Part shown: piece after piece, positions 52,797-63,766 of the stretch
Numbering within the stretch: the first letter of the stretch is position 1
How the letters are laid out: every line of letters begins with the position of its first letter
Source of the DNA: Diabrotica undecimpunctata
Taxonomy: Eukaryota; Arthropoda; Insecta; Coleoptera; Chrysomelidae
Length of the DNA stretch: 64,000 bases
Direction of reading: 5' to 3'
Assembly (NCBI RefSeq): GCF_040954645.1
Contig: NC_092807.1
Location: 25,691,809-25,755,808 of the forward strand
Notes under the pieces: generated by a model
The model's database searches: none
Told to the model about the DNA's origin: nothing
The model's input: only the letters and a program-made list of their open reading frames with translations
Made by a program: the position numbers and the translations under genes

Positions 52797-54127
52797 CATA
52801 CTTTTTCTTTCCCAACCAAAGAAAAATAAATAAAATATCCATCGGAATAAAATTTTAAGAAATCATTATAAACAAAAATGTATATATTAATTTAAGATAA
52901 GATTTAGTGTAGATAAGAATAGAAATTTGTTTGGCAAACGACCTGTTTCCGTTGCAAACAAAATTATCAAAAAACCTTTGTTTAGAAATAGAAGACATTT
53001 TACCTGCAAGTTAATAATCTTTTCATTGTTTGTATAGTCGAGTATTAAATGACCATATTTTAATCTTTTGAGATATGTATAAATGATGTATTGAAAAAAA
53101 CCAATTTTAAAGTAAGCTATTTAGTTTTCTCTGAAACCGAAATTAGGCTTTTCCAAAATCATGATAAACACAATTTAAGCTTTTTGATTGGACGGTCGTT
53201 TTTAAAATGGGAATTTGGTGAGTCGATCATGAGAGAGGAGAAGTTAGTCATATTTTGGTCATCGAAAGGAAACAGTCGTGTGTCTCAAGATAGGGTGTGG
53301 TTCGTGAGTTTGGATACCGGCGTAACGAAAAGAAGTGAATAGTTTGAAGAAGGAGATAACAAGTAGATTAAAAGAGGTCCTTGTATCTACCGTGGGCATT
53401 TTATAAAGTATATGTGAAATTATTCTTACGGCATCAAGTTGACAAAAGGAGGTCCTGGTGTCATAAATAAGTAGCGGAGTTTGGAGAAGTGAATCAGGTG
53501 TTTTTTGTGTAGTCTGAAGGAGGTTTGCAGAGACGTAAAGAAGGAGCCGAGGTGCCAAAGAGGGGAGATCACATCTTTGAGGAGACTGGACTTTTCTGGG
53601 TATGTTCCAACATACAACTCAAGAAGAAAATAAACTGTAAGTGTTTGTACAATTGAATTTTATATCTGTGAAGGATCGTTTCGACATCATGGTCATTAGC
53701 ATTCAAATTTAAGAACTGAGGTTTTGTTAGGCTAATCAAAAGTTTAAAGTTTTGTGGTTTCTTTTTTCAAGTAAAGAAAATTTTAAGTAAAATTGGTTTT
53801 TCACGTAATATAAATGTATGTAGCTTTATAATCTTATTATCATAATAATTTGATTTATTTTCTTGTATGCTGATTGATAAGATAACGACAGAATTTAATA
53901 ATTGTTTTATTCGTTCATATAAAATAAAGAAACGTAAATCTTTGTAATATAATATATTTGTATTATTATCCTTTCTTCTCTATCCCGATAAAAGACAATT
54001 AGAAAATCTTTTGAATCCATCGAACACAGGTAATATAAGGATTATTTTACTTTTGATAACAGATAAGTTATAATTTTTTTATTGGCTCAATAAACTAAGT
54101 CTGAACTCAAAATAAACAATCATAACA
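52794..54127 (+). repeat. Possible solo LTR inside a (TA)n tract
   Basis: 1334 bp starting TGTCATAC and ending CATAACA, bounded on both sides by (TA)n. It has no coding capacity, several TATA-like sites (ATTTTATAAAG at about 53398) and AATAAA-type signals. TG...CA ends and length suit a solo LTR, and the flanking TA tracts would be the two halves of one original array. No matching LTR is in the window. Confidence 0.4.
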
Positions 54128-54228
<101 letters not shown>

Positions 54229-54239
54229 CCTAGACAGTA

Positions 54240-54508
54240 GAATGTGCAATAGAGATTGAATCATCATGAACCAAGAAATAAATATCAATCGACAGGAGGT
54301 TGACATAGCCATAAATTCGCGAAAAGACAGGAAGTCACAGGGACAAGACGGAATAACTACTGAGTTCCTGAAATATGCAAATGGATACCTACCATTACAA
54401 ATAGTACCATGCAGGAATGAACAGGGAGCAATTCAACGAAACTGTCATGGAGATAGCCCACGCCTGAAAACATACATGACACTGAAGAAGAAGCTGAATA
54501 GTAGATAA
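54240..54508 (+). mobile_element. LINE RT N-terminal fragment
   Basis: Reads MNQEININRQEVDIAINSRK, DRKSQGQDGITTEFLKYANG, the first conserved RT block (K-x-x-G-x-D-G-I). The rest is shifted and ends at 54508. Probably another piece of the LINE at 51190-52440. Confidence 0.65.
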
Positions 54509-54897
54509 TTTTATTGTGGTTAGCTGACAGTTTACATTAACAAAAAGAAAAGAAAAGGTATTTTATTTAAATATATCTTTGATCAAGGTCATTCTGGAGA
54601 AAAAGAATAAAAATTACGTCAATGTGTATACAAAAAACTGGTTTAACTTAAACGCTATTATAACCAAAATATTATTAAAGTTTTCTTGAATTAATCAGCT
54701 CATTTATCACTGTTAAAATAATTGTATACACTTTGGGCAAAAAATATTTTGGTGTATTGTATAAACAATTTAAAATATCCTCCACGCGTAGAACACGATT
54801 AAGGAAGTACTAATTAAGTTAATGAGATTGGCATTTAAATTTAAAACAAAGTGTATACAAATATTTACTGCACTTAATATTCCCCAAAACAATACAA

Positions 54898-54902
<5 letters not shown>
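54509..54902. other. No gene recognised
   Basis: AT-rich sequence without motif. Confidence 0.4.

Positions 54903-54961
<59 letters not shown>
54903..54961. repeat. (TA)n microsatellite 6
   Basis: TA run adjoining the 3' side of the Penelope-like element. Confidence 0.95.
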
Positions 54962-54962
<1 letters not shown>

Positions 54963-56328
54963 AAGAAATACTGGATATTATTGACTGTCGATATAAACAA
55001 ACAACACAGTTTATTAGGGCTGCAGTTAGTAGGTTTGGCCGGGATGTTATAGAAACACTCTTTTGACTTTTGATCGAGCTTTCGGAATTCTTTTATTCCT
55101 TCTTCAAGACACTGTAATTAGAAGAAAGTGTAAATATTTACAACATATCTCAAATTGTCATTACAACTTACTAGTCGTTGAGATTATTTTTCTAAAGCTA
55201 CGACACTCAACATTAAGAACACACATATAAAATATAACATTTAAAATAATGGACAATATACATTTTAAAATTTAGTTGGAAAGTTAAAATTTTGTTAGTG
55301 ACATCTTTTCATGGTGTGTTTTGACTGATCCGTAGAGAACAGAAAAAAAAACAAAAATAGTGTGATTAAAAAGTAATTAGGAGTTCTTGCTATTATATTA
55401 ATGGAAGTAGTATCTTAAACCTGTCTTGATAGTATGCAACATGTTTTGTATGCAGGTGTATTACGGTGTGTATATGTAAAAGTAAATCTTTATTTTATTT
55501 TTGATGTTTTGTCAGTAAGTAACAATAAATGTTGCTCAATTTATCTATGTCTGACTTTTTATTTATACAAGACGTATTAGATTTTATGAAACACATTTCC
55601 AAGAAAACACGTTTTGAATGGTTTTTTTCCTTAGCCAGAATACAGGAATCCTCGAAATTAAATTCATGTTTTAAAGTTAATGCATGTTCTGTGAGCGCAC
55701 ATGCGTTTATCTTTTTGGTTTTTATGTCGCTGTGTTTTCGAGATGATTCTCCGATATACACGTTTTTACAGTTGGCACACGGTATAGAATAAACAACATT
55801 CGATGACTCCTGTATTGTGAAAGGATCCTTTGTCTTTGTGTACAACTTCGATACCGTTTTCACATTCTTAGATGCAATTTTTAAGCCACTAACATTTTTG
55901 AAAATGTTCAATAGCTTAGGTGTGAGAACTGGAATATAGGGTAGGCAACCATACGTTATTTTAGATTGTGGTAGCTCTGATGTGTTCTGTGTCAATGTCT
56001 GTGTCAGTTGTCGGACCTCATTCACCTCATTATTATGAAAATTTTGGTTGTCAAAAAATTCCAAAGGAAAAGGAGAACCAAAAATGAGTTTATTCAAAAG
56101 TCCTGTAGGATAGGAATTCTCTTGTAGTATAGATCTCAACTTTTTTAGTCCCTTGTCCCTGAACTCGATGTGTGATAAGTTGATAACCCTAGTTTTAAGG
56201 GCCAAAACCAAATTTGTTTTCATCTTAGATGGATGTTGAGAATAAAAGTTTATGAAACGGTTACTAAAACAAGGTTTACGATACCACTCCGTCCTTAGCA
56301 TGCCATCACTGCCACGATGTATACGCAT
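54962..56328 (-). mobile_element. Penelope-like element 2, 5'-truncated, with hammerhead-like motif
   Basis: The minus frame 56328-55495 reads LRTEWYRKPCFSNRFINFYS, HPSKMKTNLVLALKTRVINL, ITYGCLPYIPVLTPKL, VVYSIPCANCKNVYIGESSR (GIY-YIG endonuclease with CxxC), TEHALTLKHEFNFEDS, and a C-terminal LEMCFIKSNTSCINKKSD. RT motifs are lost by 5' truncation. The 3' region (minus) includes CTTGAAGA, a hairpin GGAAT...ATTCC and GAAAGCTCG (55108-55080), a near-consensus hammerhead core with one extra base. The element ends next to (TA)n, and its 5' break abuts an inverted LINE piece. Confidence 0.88.
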
Positions 56329-56562
56329 TGTTTATTCCTTGTTTGATTTTTTCCCACTGTTTCTTCATTTGTTGATGTTTGCACTGCATCTCTGTATTTA
56401 CTTCTTATACAAATCTTCTTTCTCTTTCAATTTATCTATGTCCCACTTTCTCTGTGCTTTTCGCCTTTCATTCTTCGTTGTTTTTATTTTACATTTTGTA
56501 ATTACTAGCTTATGGTCCGGATCGATGTTGGCCCCTCTGTGAGATCTAACGTCATTTATCGA
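56329..56562 (-). mobile_element. LINE fragment, inverted copy of 51510-51755
   Basis: The minus strand repeats, with few changes, SHRGA(N)-D(P)DHKLVITKCKIK, TTKNERRKAQRKWDIDKLKE and the following linker of the LINE at 51190. A Penelope-like element begins exactly where it ends. Confidence 0.8.
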
Positions 56563-56882
56563 GGAAATAGGGTTCTTATTTACTTAAGAAATCCAAATGA
56601 AGGGTCTCGGGAGAAAACTATGAATGTCACAAATTAACTAAAATTGAATTAAGTATGCCATCTAGTAAGTTTTGTTAATATCTATGTTTGGACATTTCAA
56701 ACAGTGCGTGTCACGAATTAAATACTCTATATCGGTAGAAAACCGTGCAGGTCCACGTGTAAACGGCTGAAACACTAAATGTCCACTCAGCAGCGCCAGA
56801 AAATGTAATTGGCGTAAATACATTGTTATTACCACGTGCTTGTGCAGTTCTGTTTGGTTAGTTAATTTATTTAAAACAATTA
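56563..56882. other. No gene recognised; upstream of Sola-like exon
   Basis: Ordinary AT-rich sequence that could hold the promoter of the next gene fragment. Confidence 0.35.
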
Positions 56883-57107
56883 TGGCAGATAGTGGAAGCG
56901 TATCCACCGAAAAGAGAGTGAAAATCGGCAGGTTATACGAAGTCATGAAAAAAATGAAGCTTCAGTCACATGAGTTTGGTGAATTCTGCAAATGCAAACG
57001 CTTGAAGTGTTGTCACACAGTAAATGAAATGAATGGACAAAGAATTTTAAATCATTTAAAAAAAAGTGAAAATTGTGAAAAAAAGAAATGGTTAATATTA
57101 GGTAAAT
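56883..57107 (+). pseudogene. First exon of a Sola-like DDE protein
   Basis: ATG at 56883 gives MADSGSVSTEKRVKIGRLYE, then a Cys cluster FCKCKRLKCCHTVNEMNGQR (C-x-C-x4-CC) and a Lys-rich tail up to a possible donor TTAG|GTAAAT near 57100. Such Cys-rich N-termini precede the domain found at 22334-21633, so I place it in the same family. No further exon follows, because a Tc1-like element begins at about 57140. Confidence 0.45.
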
Positions 57108-57139
57108 AAGGTTATTTTACTCTAAACTTAAATGATAAT

Positions 57140-58055
57140 TTAAATTGCTTAAACAATTGGTTTAAACTGAAAGAACTGCATGATCAGTAACGAGTATTCC
57201 CCTCTAGCTCTTATTACTGCTTGCATCTTTCTCAGCATGCTGGCAAGTCAATTTTGAACATATCCTTAGGAAATTGCATTCCATTCATCCTGTGCAACAA
57301 GCCGAAGCTGCTCTATCGTATTTGAAACGGGATTTCTTTGTCGTATGGTGCGTTTTAGATGATCCCACATATGCTCTATTGGATTTAAATCCGGGCTAGA
57401 CGGTGGCCAATTCAATCTTCGAATTTGGACCTCATCAAGATAATTACTCACTATGGCAGCGGCATGTGGTCGAGCAGTATCGTACATTAACGTGAATCTT
57501 TCATATCCAATGTAACCAACATATGACAAAACATGACCTTGCAGGATGTTTTAAACGTAAGAATCACCAGTCATCCGTCCAATCACTTCCACAAGTGCGG
57601 TACGTACCTCCCAACTAATACCTTCCCAAAGAATTATGCAATCAACTCCAAAACTAACGGTCTGGGCAAGACTGCAGCTGGCGAATCGTTCTCCAACTCT
57701 TCTGTAGACGTAGTTTTGACCATCTGGCTTCGATAATAGGATTCTGGTCTCATCAGTGAAAAGACCGTTTTTCCAGTTGTCGATATTCCACTAAATATGT
57801 GTTCTCTCAAATTCCAAACAACGAGCTTTATGATTTTGGAGAAGACGTGGAACTTTGGCTGGGCTTTAAGTTTGCTTTTTATCTTCGTCTAACTGTTTGC
57901 GAACTCACATTAACTTGTCTAACATTTAATAGCTCATTTCTGAGGTGAATCGATGTCAATGAACGATTTCGTGTAGAGTACCTTTTTAGAGTATTTGAAA
58001 CTATAGATTCGTGTCTGTCGTATTCGTGTCTATGTCCTAACGCATGTCGTATCAT
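57140..58055 (-). pseudogene. Tc1-like transposase
   Basis: Minus pieces in order: RHESIVSNTLKRYSTRNRSL (N-terminal helix-turn-helix), VNVSSQTVRRRL, LFTDETRILL (first catalytic Asp, FTDE), GGIS-type VDCIILWEGIS, LMYDTARPHAAAIVSNYLDE (second Asp), WPPSSPDLNPIEHMWDHLK (third acid, LNPIEHxWD), AQDEWNAIS then a stop. Frameshifts near 57900 and 57540. Fused at 58055 to a LINE, and it contains an extra stop after NAIS. Terminal repeats were not located. Confidence 0.85.
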
Positions 58056-59100
58056 CTGCGAATTGTATGGATTTGTACAGAGATATGAATTTGAGCAAAT
58101 CGTTGACATAAATAATAAACAAAAGAGGTCCTATGACCGAACCTTGTGGAACTCCATGTTTTACGGATAGAAAATCAGAGAGATGACCTTTAGATGCTAC
58201 CGCCTGATGTCTGCCACATAGATAAGAAGTTATAAGCTTAAGGGGGATACCTCTGATTCCATAGTAATTTAATTTGTGAAGCAAAATGTCGTGTGAAATG
58301 CAGTCAAAAGCATTCGACAAGTCGCAAAGATAGATTGCTATGCGATTGCCGCGTTCAAACCCCTCAATCACCTTGCTCACGACATTAAATACCGCGTTCG
58401 TAGTAGAACGAGCACTTCTCAATCCATATTGTGAGTTGCTAAGTAATTATTTGACTCAAAATAGAAATAAAATAGTTGTTTGATAACCTTTTCAATCACT
58501 TTACCAAAAGTAGAAACGATGCTGATGGGTCTGTAATTGTCAGTTTTTGAGGAATCACCTTTTTTGTAGATTGGTAGTACTTTTGACTATTTTAGTACTT
58601 CCGGAAATACTCCAGTTGATAGAATTAAATTCATAAGATAAGTGAAAGATGTTAAAACTATTTGGTAAGTTTCTTTTAAAATTTTGCTATTAATTTCGTG
58701 AGCGTACCTACAATTAGAAATACTAAGAGACTTTATTATTTGAGACATCTCTTCTTCGACAACCGGACGAAAAAAAAAGGACTTGCTCGAAGAAGGATAA
58801 TTTCTATAATTGAAGGACATCGACATTAATAGTGGAAAGAGATGTAATTATATTCTCTGCAATTGTGGTAAAAAATTAATTTATTTCATCTGAAGGTAGA
58901 TCAGATTGTACCGAACTAGATCTTGTGTTGTTTCTTTCGAAATTTACTATTTTCCAGTAGTCCCTAGGTTTATTATTGGAATTAGTAATACAATCACAGT
59001 AAGCTGACTTTTTAGCGATTTGTAATTGCCGATTTTATTCAAATTTTTGTTGTTTATAAACTTTGAACAAATCGGGATCCTTGGTGGCATCTGCAATGAT
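58056..59100 (-). mobile_element. CR1/Jockey-type LINE RT fragment
   Basis: Minus frames read LPSDEINLFFTTIAENIITS, SFFFRPVVEEEMSQIIKSLS, YKKGDSSKTDNYRPISIVST, SARSTTNAVFNVVSKVIEGF, LCDLSNAFDCISHDILLHKL (motif A), KHGVPQGSVIGPLLFIIYVN and QFADDTT (catalytic box). It ends abruptly where the Tc1-like sequence starts. Only frameshifts at about 58430 and 58600 disturb it. Confidence 0.85.
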
Positions 59101-60000
59101 TAGATCTGTAAGATCTCCTATGAGATGCAAAAATAAATGTTATACACATGTCACTAATTATTAAGTTTATTTACCCTGCATCTTCAAAATGTAATTATAG
59201 AAGTACTGATAACTTTTTGTAACGAGTTAGTTCTTTTTTTAATTTCCTGGTATCTGTTGCTGATAGACGCTTAAATGTTAAAGTTTCCAGTTCTTTAAAC
59301 GGTTTTTTTATTTTCCAAATGCGGCGTACAATATATTGTCACTGTTGATAAACACATCCGATTATTTTTCAAAAATAAAGTTTCGCAATTTAAACATACA
59401 AAAATGATTAAACTTAAAATATTTAAAATGATTTTGTAATTGAATATCAATATGTAATTAAAACTTTTTTATCTAGTGAACTTAGTTTAAATAGAAAAAT
59501 AAATCAACCAAATCGAACCTTTAAACATTTTAAACGACGTGACAGTTGTAATAGAACCTTACGAAAAAGCCAGAAATATTACAGAATTAGAAGTAAATGA
59601 TATCTTTATTATGCGCCTTTCCCTCAGAATTTCAACCCAAAAACATTGCTATTTTGCCTACAACATCGAGGCCAAATAATTCAACTGTCAAATTAATTAT
59701 TAAACAGCTAAGCTACATTCATTTTACAAATTCCCAACTGTCAACAAACGTACGTGAAAGCCAAACAGGGTCGTACTGAGGTATATTATATGATTTTTAA
59801 AAATATTTATTTTTGAAACTATTAGTGTAAGAATTTCTTGAAATTGAATCATTGTGAGCAAAATTTAATGTTCCATTGAAGAATAATGTGCTAAAATAAA
59901 ATATTCATTAACTGAGAGATATATAACAAAGTGAACATTTTGAATAAAGCAGCATTGTGATAAGTTTATCAAAGCATAAAAACATACCATTTAAATTACT
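59101..60000. other. No gene recognised
   Basis: AT-rich. A minus stretch at 59340-59230 reads RRIWKIKKPFKELETLTFKR and looks protein-like, and a short plus frame lies at 59597-59779. Neither could be assigned. Confidence 0.35.
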
Positions 60001-60002
60001 CA

Positions 60003-60420
60003 GAGTCTGAGAAGCTACATTTGCTGCTGTCTTCGTCTGGATTTATTATTATGGGTTCTATATGGTTCTCTATTATATTGTCCAACTTCCACATTTTTGG
60101 ACTCGACTTTTTGTTGAACGTGTTGCACACATTTCTGCCACGTAGTTGGACTAATATTATTTATTGCATCATAAAAAATATTTTTCATATCTGCAAATTT
60201 AAAACTAGCGTTTTTGGCTGCTACATATTTTTTTACTTCTGCCCAGATGAGCTCAATCGGATTGAGCTCACAATGGTGTGGAGGCAGTCTTAACACAATT
60301 TTTTTTGGCTTTTTGCCATCTCATCAATGATATATTTATTATATTGTCCCTTATCTTCCTTAACGATAGCCAGCAATTTTAACATAATATAGTCCTCAAA
60401 CCCTATATTTTTTTATTTCA
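60003..60420 (-). pseudogene. DDE transposase C-terminal part
   Basis: The minus strand reads a KLLAIVKEDKGQYNKYIIDE segment, then LRLPPHHCELNPIELIWAEV (third catalytic acid in LNPIELIW), KKYVAAKNASFKFADMKNIF, ISPTTWQKCVQHVQQKVES, stop at 60015. This is the Tc1/mariner-superfamily enzyme type whose N-terminus lies at 63107-63766. The middle is displaced by LINE and other insertions. Confidence 0.7.
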
Positions 60421-60639
60421 GCCACGCTCGGATATCAGCTTTTCCCAGAGTTTTTTTACTGAGTCAATACTTTTCGAGTTATTTGCGAGTGAATATGTTC
60501 ATTTTCCAACAACAAAAAAAAAGGTTTTTAGACGGTTTTTGCAAATAACTCAAAAAGTAAGTATTTTATCGAAAATATATTCTTAGCAAAAATATAGCTT
60601 ATAAAATAGCAAAAAAAACTGACTTTCACATTTTTGTTG

Positions 60640-61870
60640 AAATTTTGTTGAAAGTTATATAAGTTAAACAAAAGTGGCGATAAAACACATCCCTGTCTAA
60701 TTCCTCTACAGATCTTAATTTCTTCTCGAGTGTTGTCCATCAATTTCAACTATGGCACTTTAGTTCCAATATAATGTTTGCACTATATTTATGATTTTAC
60801 TGTCAATGCGTTTGTTCATAAGTATTGATATTAGTTTTTCATGTCTTACTTTATCGAAAGCTTTTTCGTAGTCAACAAAGCACAAGTGTAGATCAATGTT
60901 TACATTCCGACATCGCTGAAACAATATATTGATGGCAAATAGTCCTTCTCGAGTAGGTAACCATTCCATTTCGGAACCCGAACTGCGTCTCGCTAATATC
61001 TTCCTCTAGCCTTTCGTATATTTTCTTATGTATTACTTTCAGCAGTACTTTTAAAGTATGACTCATGAGGCTCAGTGTTCGATAATCAGAGCACTCTATT
61101 GCTGCTTGTTTTTTAGGGATGATTATAAAGGCTGACTTCAGCCACTCTTGTGGTATTATTCCTGTATCGTACACCGTGTTGAATAAATCTGCCAATACTT
61201 CCAAGTTATCCTCTTCCACTAGTTTTAACAGGTCTACTGGTATTTCATCTAATCCAGCTGCCTTATTGTCTTTAGAGTCTTTTATAGCATATTTGATTTC
61301 ATCTATCGTGATCTTCTGTCTCTCTAAAGGATTTAATTCTTGTATTTTCTGCATTTCGCCTCTTTCATCTTGGAAAAGTTCTCTAACGTACTCCTCCCAT
61401 CGTCTTAATTTCTCTGGTAAATCTATTAGTCTGGTCTCATTGCCGTCTTGTAAAATTTGCCTTTCAGTTTCATAGGAATTTTTCTGTCGCACAATACACC
61501 ACTCGCCTCCTTCCATGTCATCCAGCCAGCTCTAACTCTACTGCAGGCATTTTCATCTATGTACCTCCTCGATGCTCTGCAGTAAAGATCCTAAATACTT
61601 AAACTTATCACTTTTCACAATAGACCCATTGTCCAGTGTTACCACCCTATTTGGATTTATAACTCCATCTTTAAATGGACATTCTAAATACTCCATTTTT
61701 GATTTACTCAATATTAAGCCTTTTCCTTACAGACACTGTCTCCACTGCTCTAGTCTTATTTCTAATGCCCTTTCAGTATTCCCTACTAACACCACATCGT
61801 CTGCATACATTAAACACCAAAGAATGTCTCCTTGGCACTCTTTTATCTCATGAATCTAATACTAATGAAA
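60640..61870 (-). mobile_element. RTE-like LINE in circularly permuted order
   Basis: From 61870 downward the minus strand reads LMYADDVVLVGNTERALEIR (RT motif C), [61 protein letters not shown]. At about 61455 it jumps to [40 protein letters not shown] (RT start), TQFGFRNGM, HLCFVDYEKAFDKVRHEKLI (motif A) and KICRGIRQGCVLSPLLFNLY (motif B), ending near 60650. The two outer ends would be contiguous in an intact RT. Only a few stops are seen. Confidence 0.75.
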
Positions 61871-62859
61871 ATGGATAGTTAGAAAAAGTTAAAATGATGA
61901 CGATAAATTCAAATAAGAAGTCCAAATGTTTACACTCTTTTCAGTATTCTGTTGTACAAACCTAAAAAATAGGCAGCATAGTGAAGTATCAAACAAATAT
62001 CTGAATTCATTAAGTTTACTTTCATTTTAAATAGCTTAATGCAGCTGACATAAACGACATTTTTTAAATTCCTGTTACTATTTACGTCCACTGACAACTT
62101 TAACATGGAGAAATTCATAATACTATATTTGCTTACTCATTATTTTTGTATTATAAATTTATATCAAATAATTAATTACGGTAGTACTTAATAGGAAGAT
62201 TTATCACCAATAAATATATATTATCAGAACAAGAAAAACATCACAAAAATTGTTTTGTAAATACCAAACAATAGTAATACAAATACAAATAAATATTTAA
62301 AAAAAAGCTTACTATAGTTGAGCCGCTGAAAAGATGGAATGATCATGTGAATGGCACGCACTCTTAAATATTCCTCTTCCTATGTTATCACTTTTCCCAC
62401 GTTTACACCGCTCAACAAAAACGAACTAATAATGTTGCTATAATATATTTATACCGTTTTTTAGAGGTTATTGATTTACATTAATTTTAAACATTTTCAC
62501 AAAATTCACCAGCCAGCGAAAGTGAAACACAAATCATGATACATAAAACATTTAAGTTATAGTATCATGACACAAATAATGACGGTGTAAACAGTTTCCC
62601 ATAAGGTCTAGTTTCGAGCGCCTGTCGATGCTTGCATTGAGTGATCATGCGACCTTGGATTCCATGTTTTAAGCGGCCAGGGTATAGTAGTCAAATTCGT
62701 TTATTTTCAGTATTAACTTTAAACTCTAATTTCACTATTTGGGAGAGTGAGTCATCGTTTGAAGGCGTAGAAGTGGGGAAAGACGTATGAAAATCCAGTG
62801 GCGTTCATTCACTTTTATTTCAACGTTAATTATATTATATTGTTTAAATATTATTGTTC
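61871..62859. other. No gene recognised
   Basis: AT-rich sequence. It probably includes the interior of the dismembered DDE element, but no motif supports this. Confidence 0.35.
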
Positions 62860-63106
62860 AAAATAGGCCACAATATATTTATCTGGTTTTTACTGAAGTT
62901 TCAATCTCTACATCCAAAGACCGTTTTCAAAGATATAAATTATAGTTATATTTATTTTATTTGTTTATTATTATATATTTATATATTCTTATATTATTTT
63001 CTTTTTTTTTTCTTAACTTTAAAAACGGTCTCTGTAATGGAGATCGAAACGTCAGTAAAATAAACATGTAAATAGATGTATTGTGGCTTATTTCCAACAT
63101 TCTCCC
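62860..63106. repeat. Inverted-arm unit with degenerate hammerhead-like motifs
   Basis: 62862-62936 and 63025-63104 form imperfect inverted arms (AGGCCACAATATATTTATCTG... and its counterpart ...ATGTATTGTGGCTTATT; TTTTTACTGAAGTTTCAATC and GATCGAAACGTCAGTAAAA). The right arm has GGTCTCTGTAATGGAGATCGAAACGTC with the GAAAC end of Penelope-type hammerheads, but the CUGANGA part is altered. It interrupts the DDE transposase just after its first catalytic motif. Confidence 0.55.
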
Positions 63107-63766
63107 TAAAAATACGGAATGCCACAAGCAAAAAGCCACAAAAACTTTTCCAACTGTATGACCTTCGTTAATCCAGGTTTCATCCAAATAATATATTTTG
63201 CATCCAGTGCTGCGAATTTTTCGTATTTCTTCTAAATATTTTCTTCTCCACAGAATAATTTAATTTTTTTCTAATAGCATACTTTTTCTGTTGCGTTTTA
63301 CGTATCGAAAGTTCATTTCGTGCATGGTCCTGATTAAGACCCTACGAGATATCTTGGGTAAAGAGTCATCATTTTCGAGCTCTTGAGAAATTTTTTTCAG
63401 TGTTGGAATTTCACTCCGAAAATAAAATGAATGAATTTTTCGACGTATAATATTCCTTGTCTCGTCATCCAAAACAATGCTTTTCCTACCTCTAGTTTTA
63501 CCTTTTTCTTGCTTTTTATTTTCCGATGTATTTTTAAGTACACAATAAATACAGCTAACGGATACTTTTGTTAAACTGCTACAAATGTCGACCGCTTGGC
63601 TAACGTTTAATGCCATTTTTCTGCCGACAATTCCTTCATAAACGTTTCGTATCATTACCTTCTCTTCGGACGTTAACATTTTCCGTCTCTTTTGCTTTTT
63701 TTCATTCTTGGAATCAACATCAGAATTTTGCTGTCTTCTCTTGGAACAACTCGGTTTTTCGTCCAT
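63107..63766 (-). pseudogene. DDE transposase N-terminal part
   Basis: ATG at 63766: MDEKPSCSKRRQQNSDVDSK, a basic stretch, MLTSEEKVMIRNVYEGIVGR (helix-turn-helix), KVSVSCIYCVLKNT, TRGRKSIVLDDETRNIIRRK, KISRRVLIRTMHEMNFRYVK, then after a shift near 63240 WRRKYLEEIRKIR-like and YYLDETWINEGHTVGKVF with the first catalytic Asp (LDETWxNxGHT). The family is Tc1/mariner superfamily, common in insects and aphids. It breaks at the inverted-arm unit at 63106. The C-terminus lies at 60003-60420. Confidence 0.75.

Noticed and set aside
52633..52833. Frames with long Ile-Tyr runs around the (TA)n arrays
   Set aside because: Translation of TA dinucleotide repeats.
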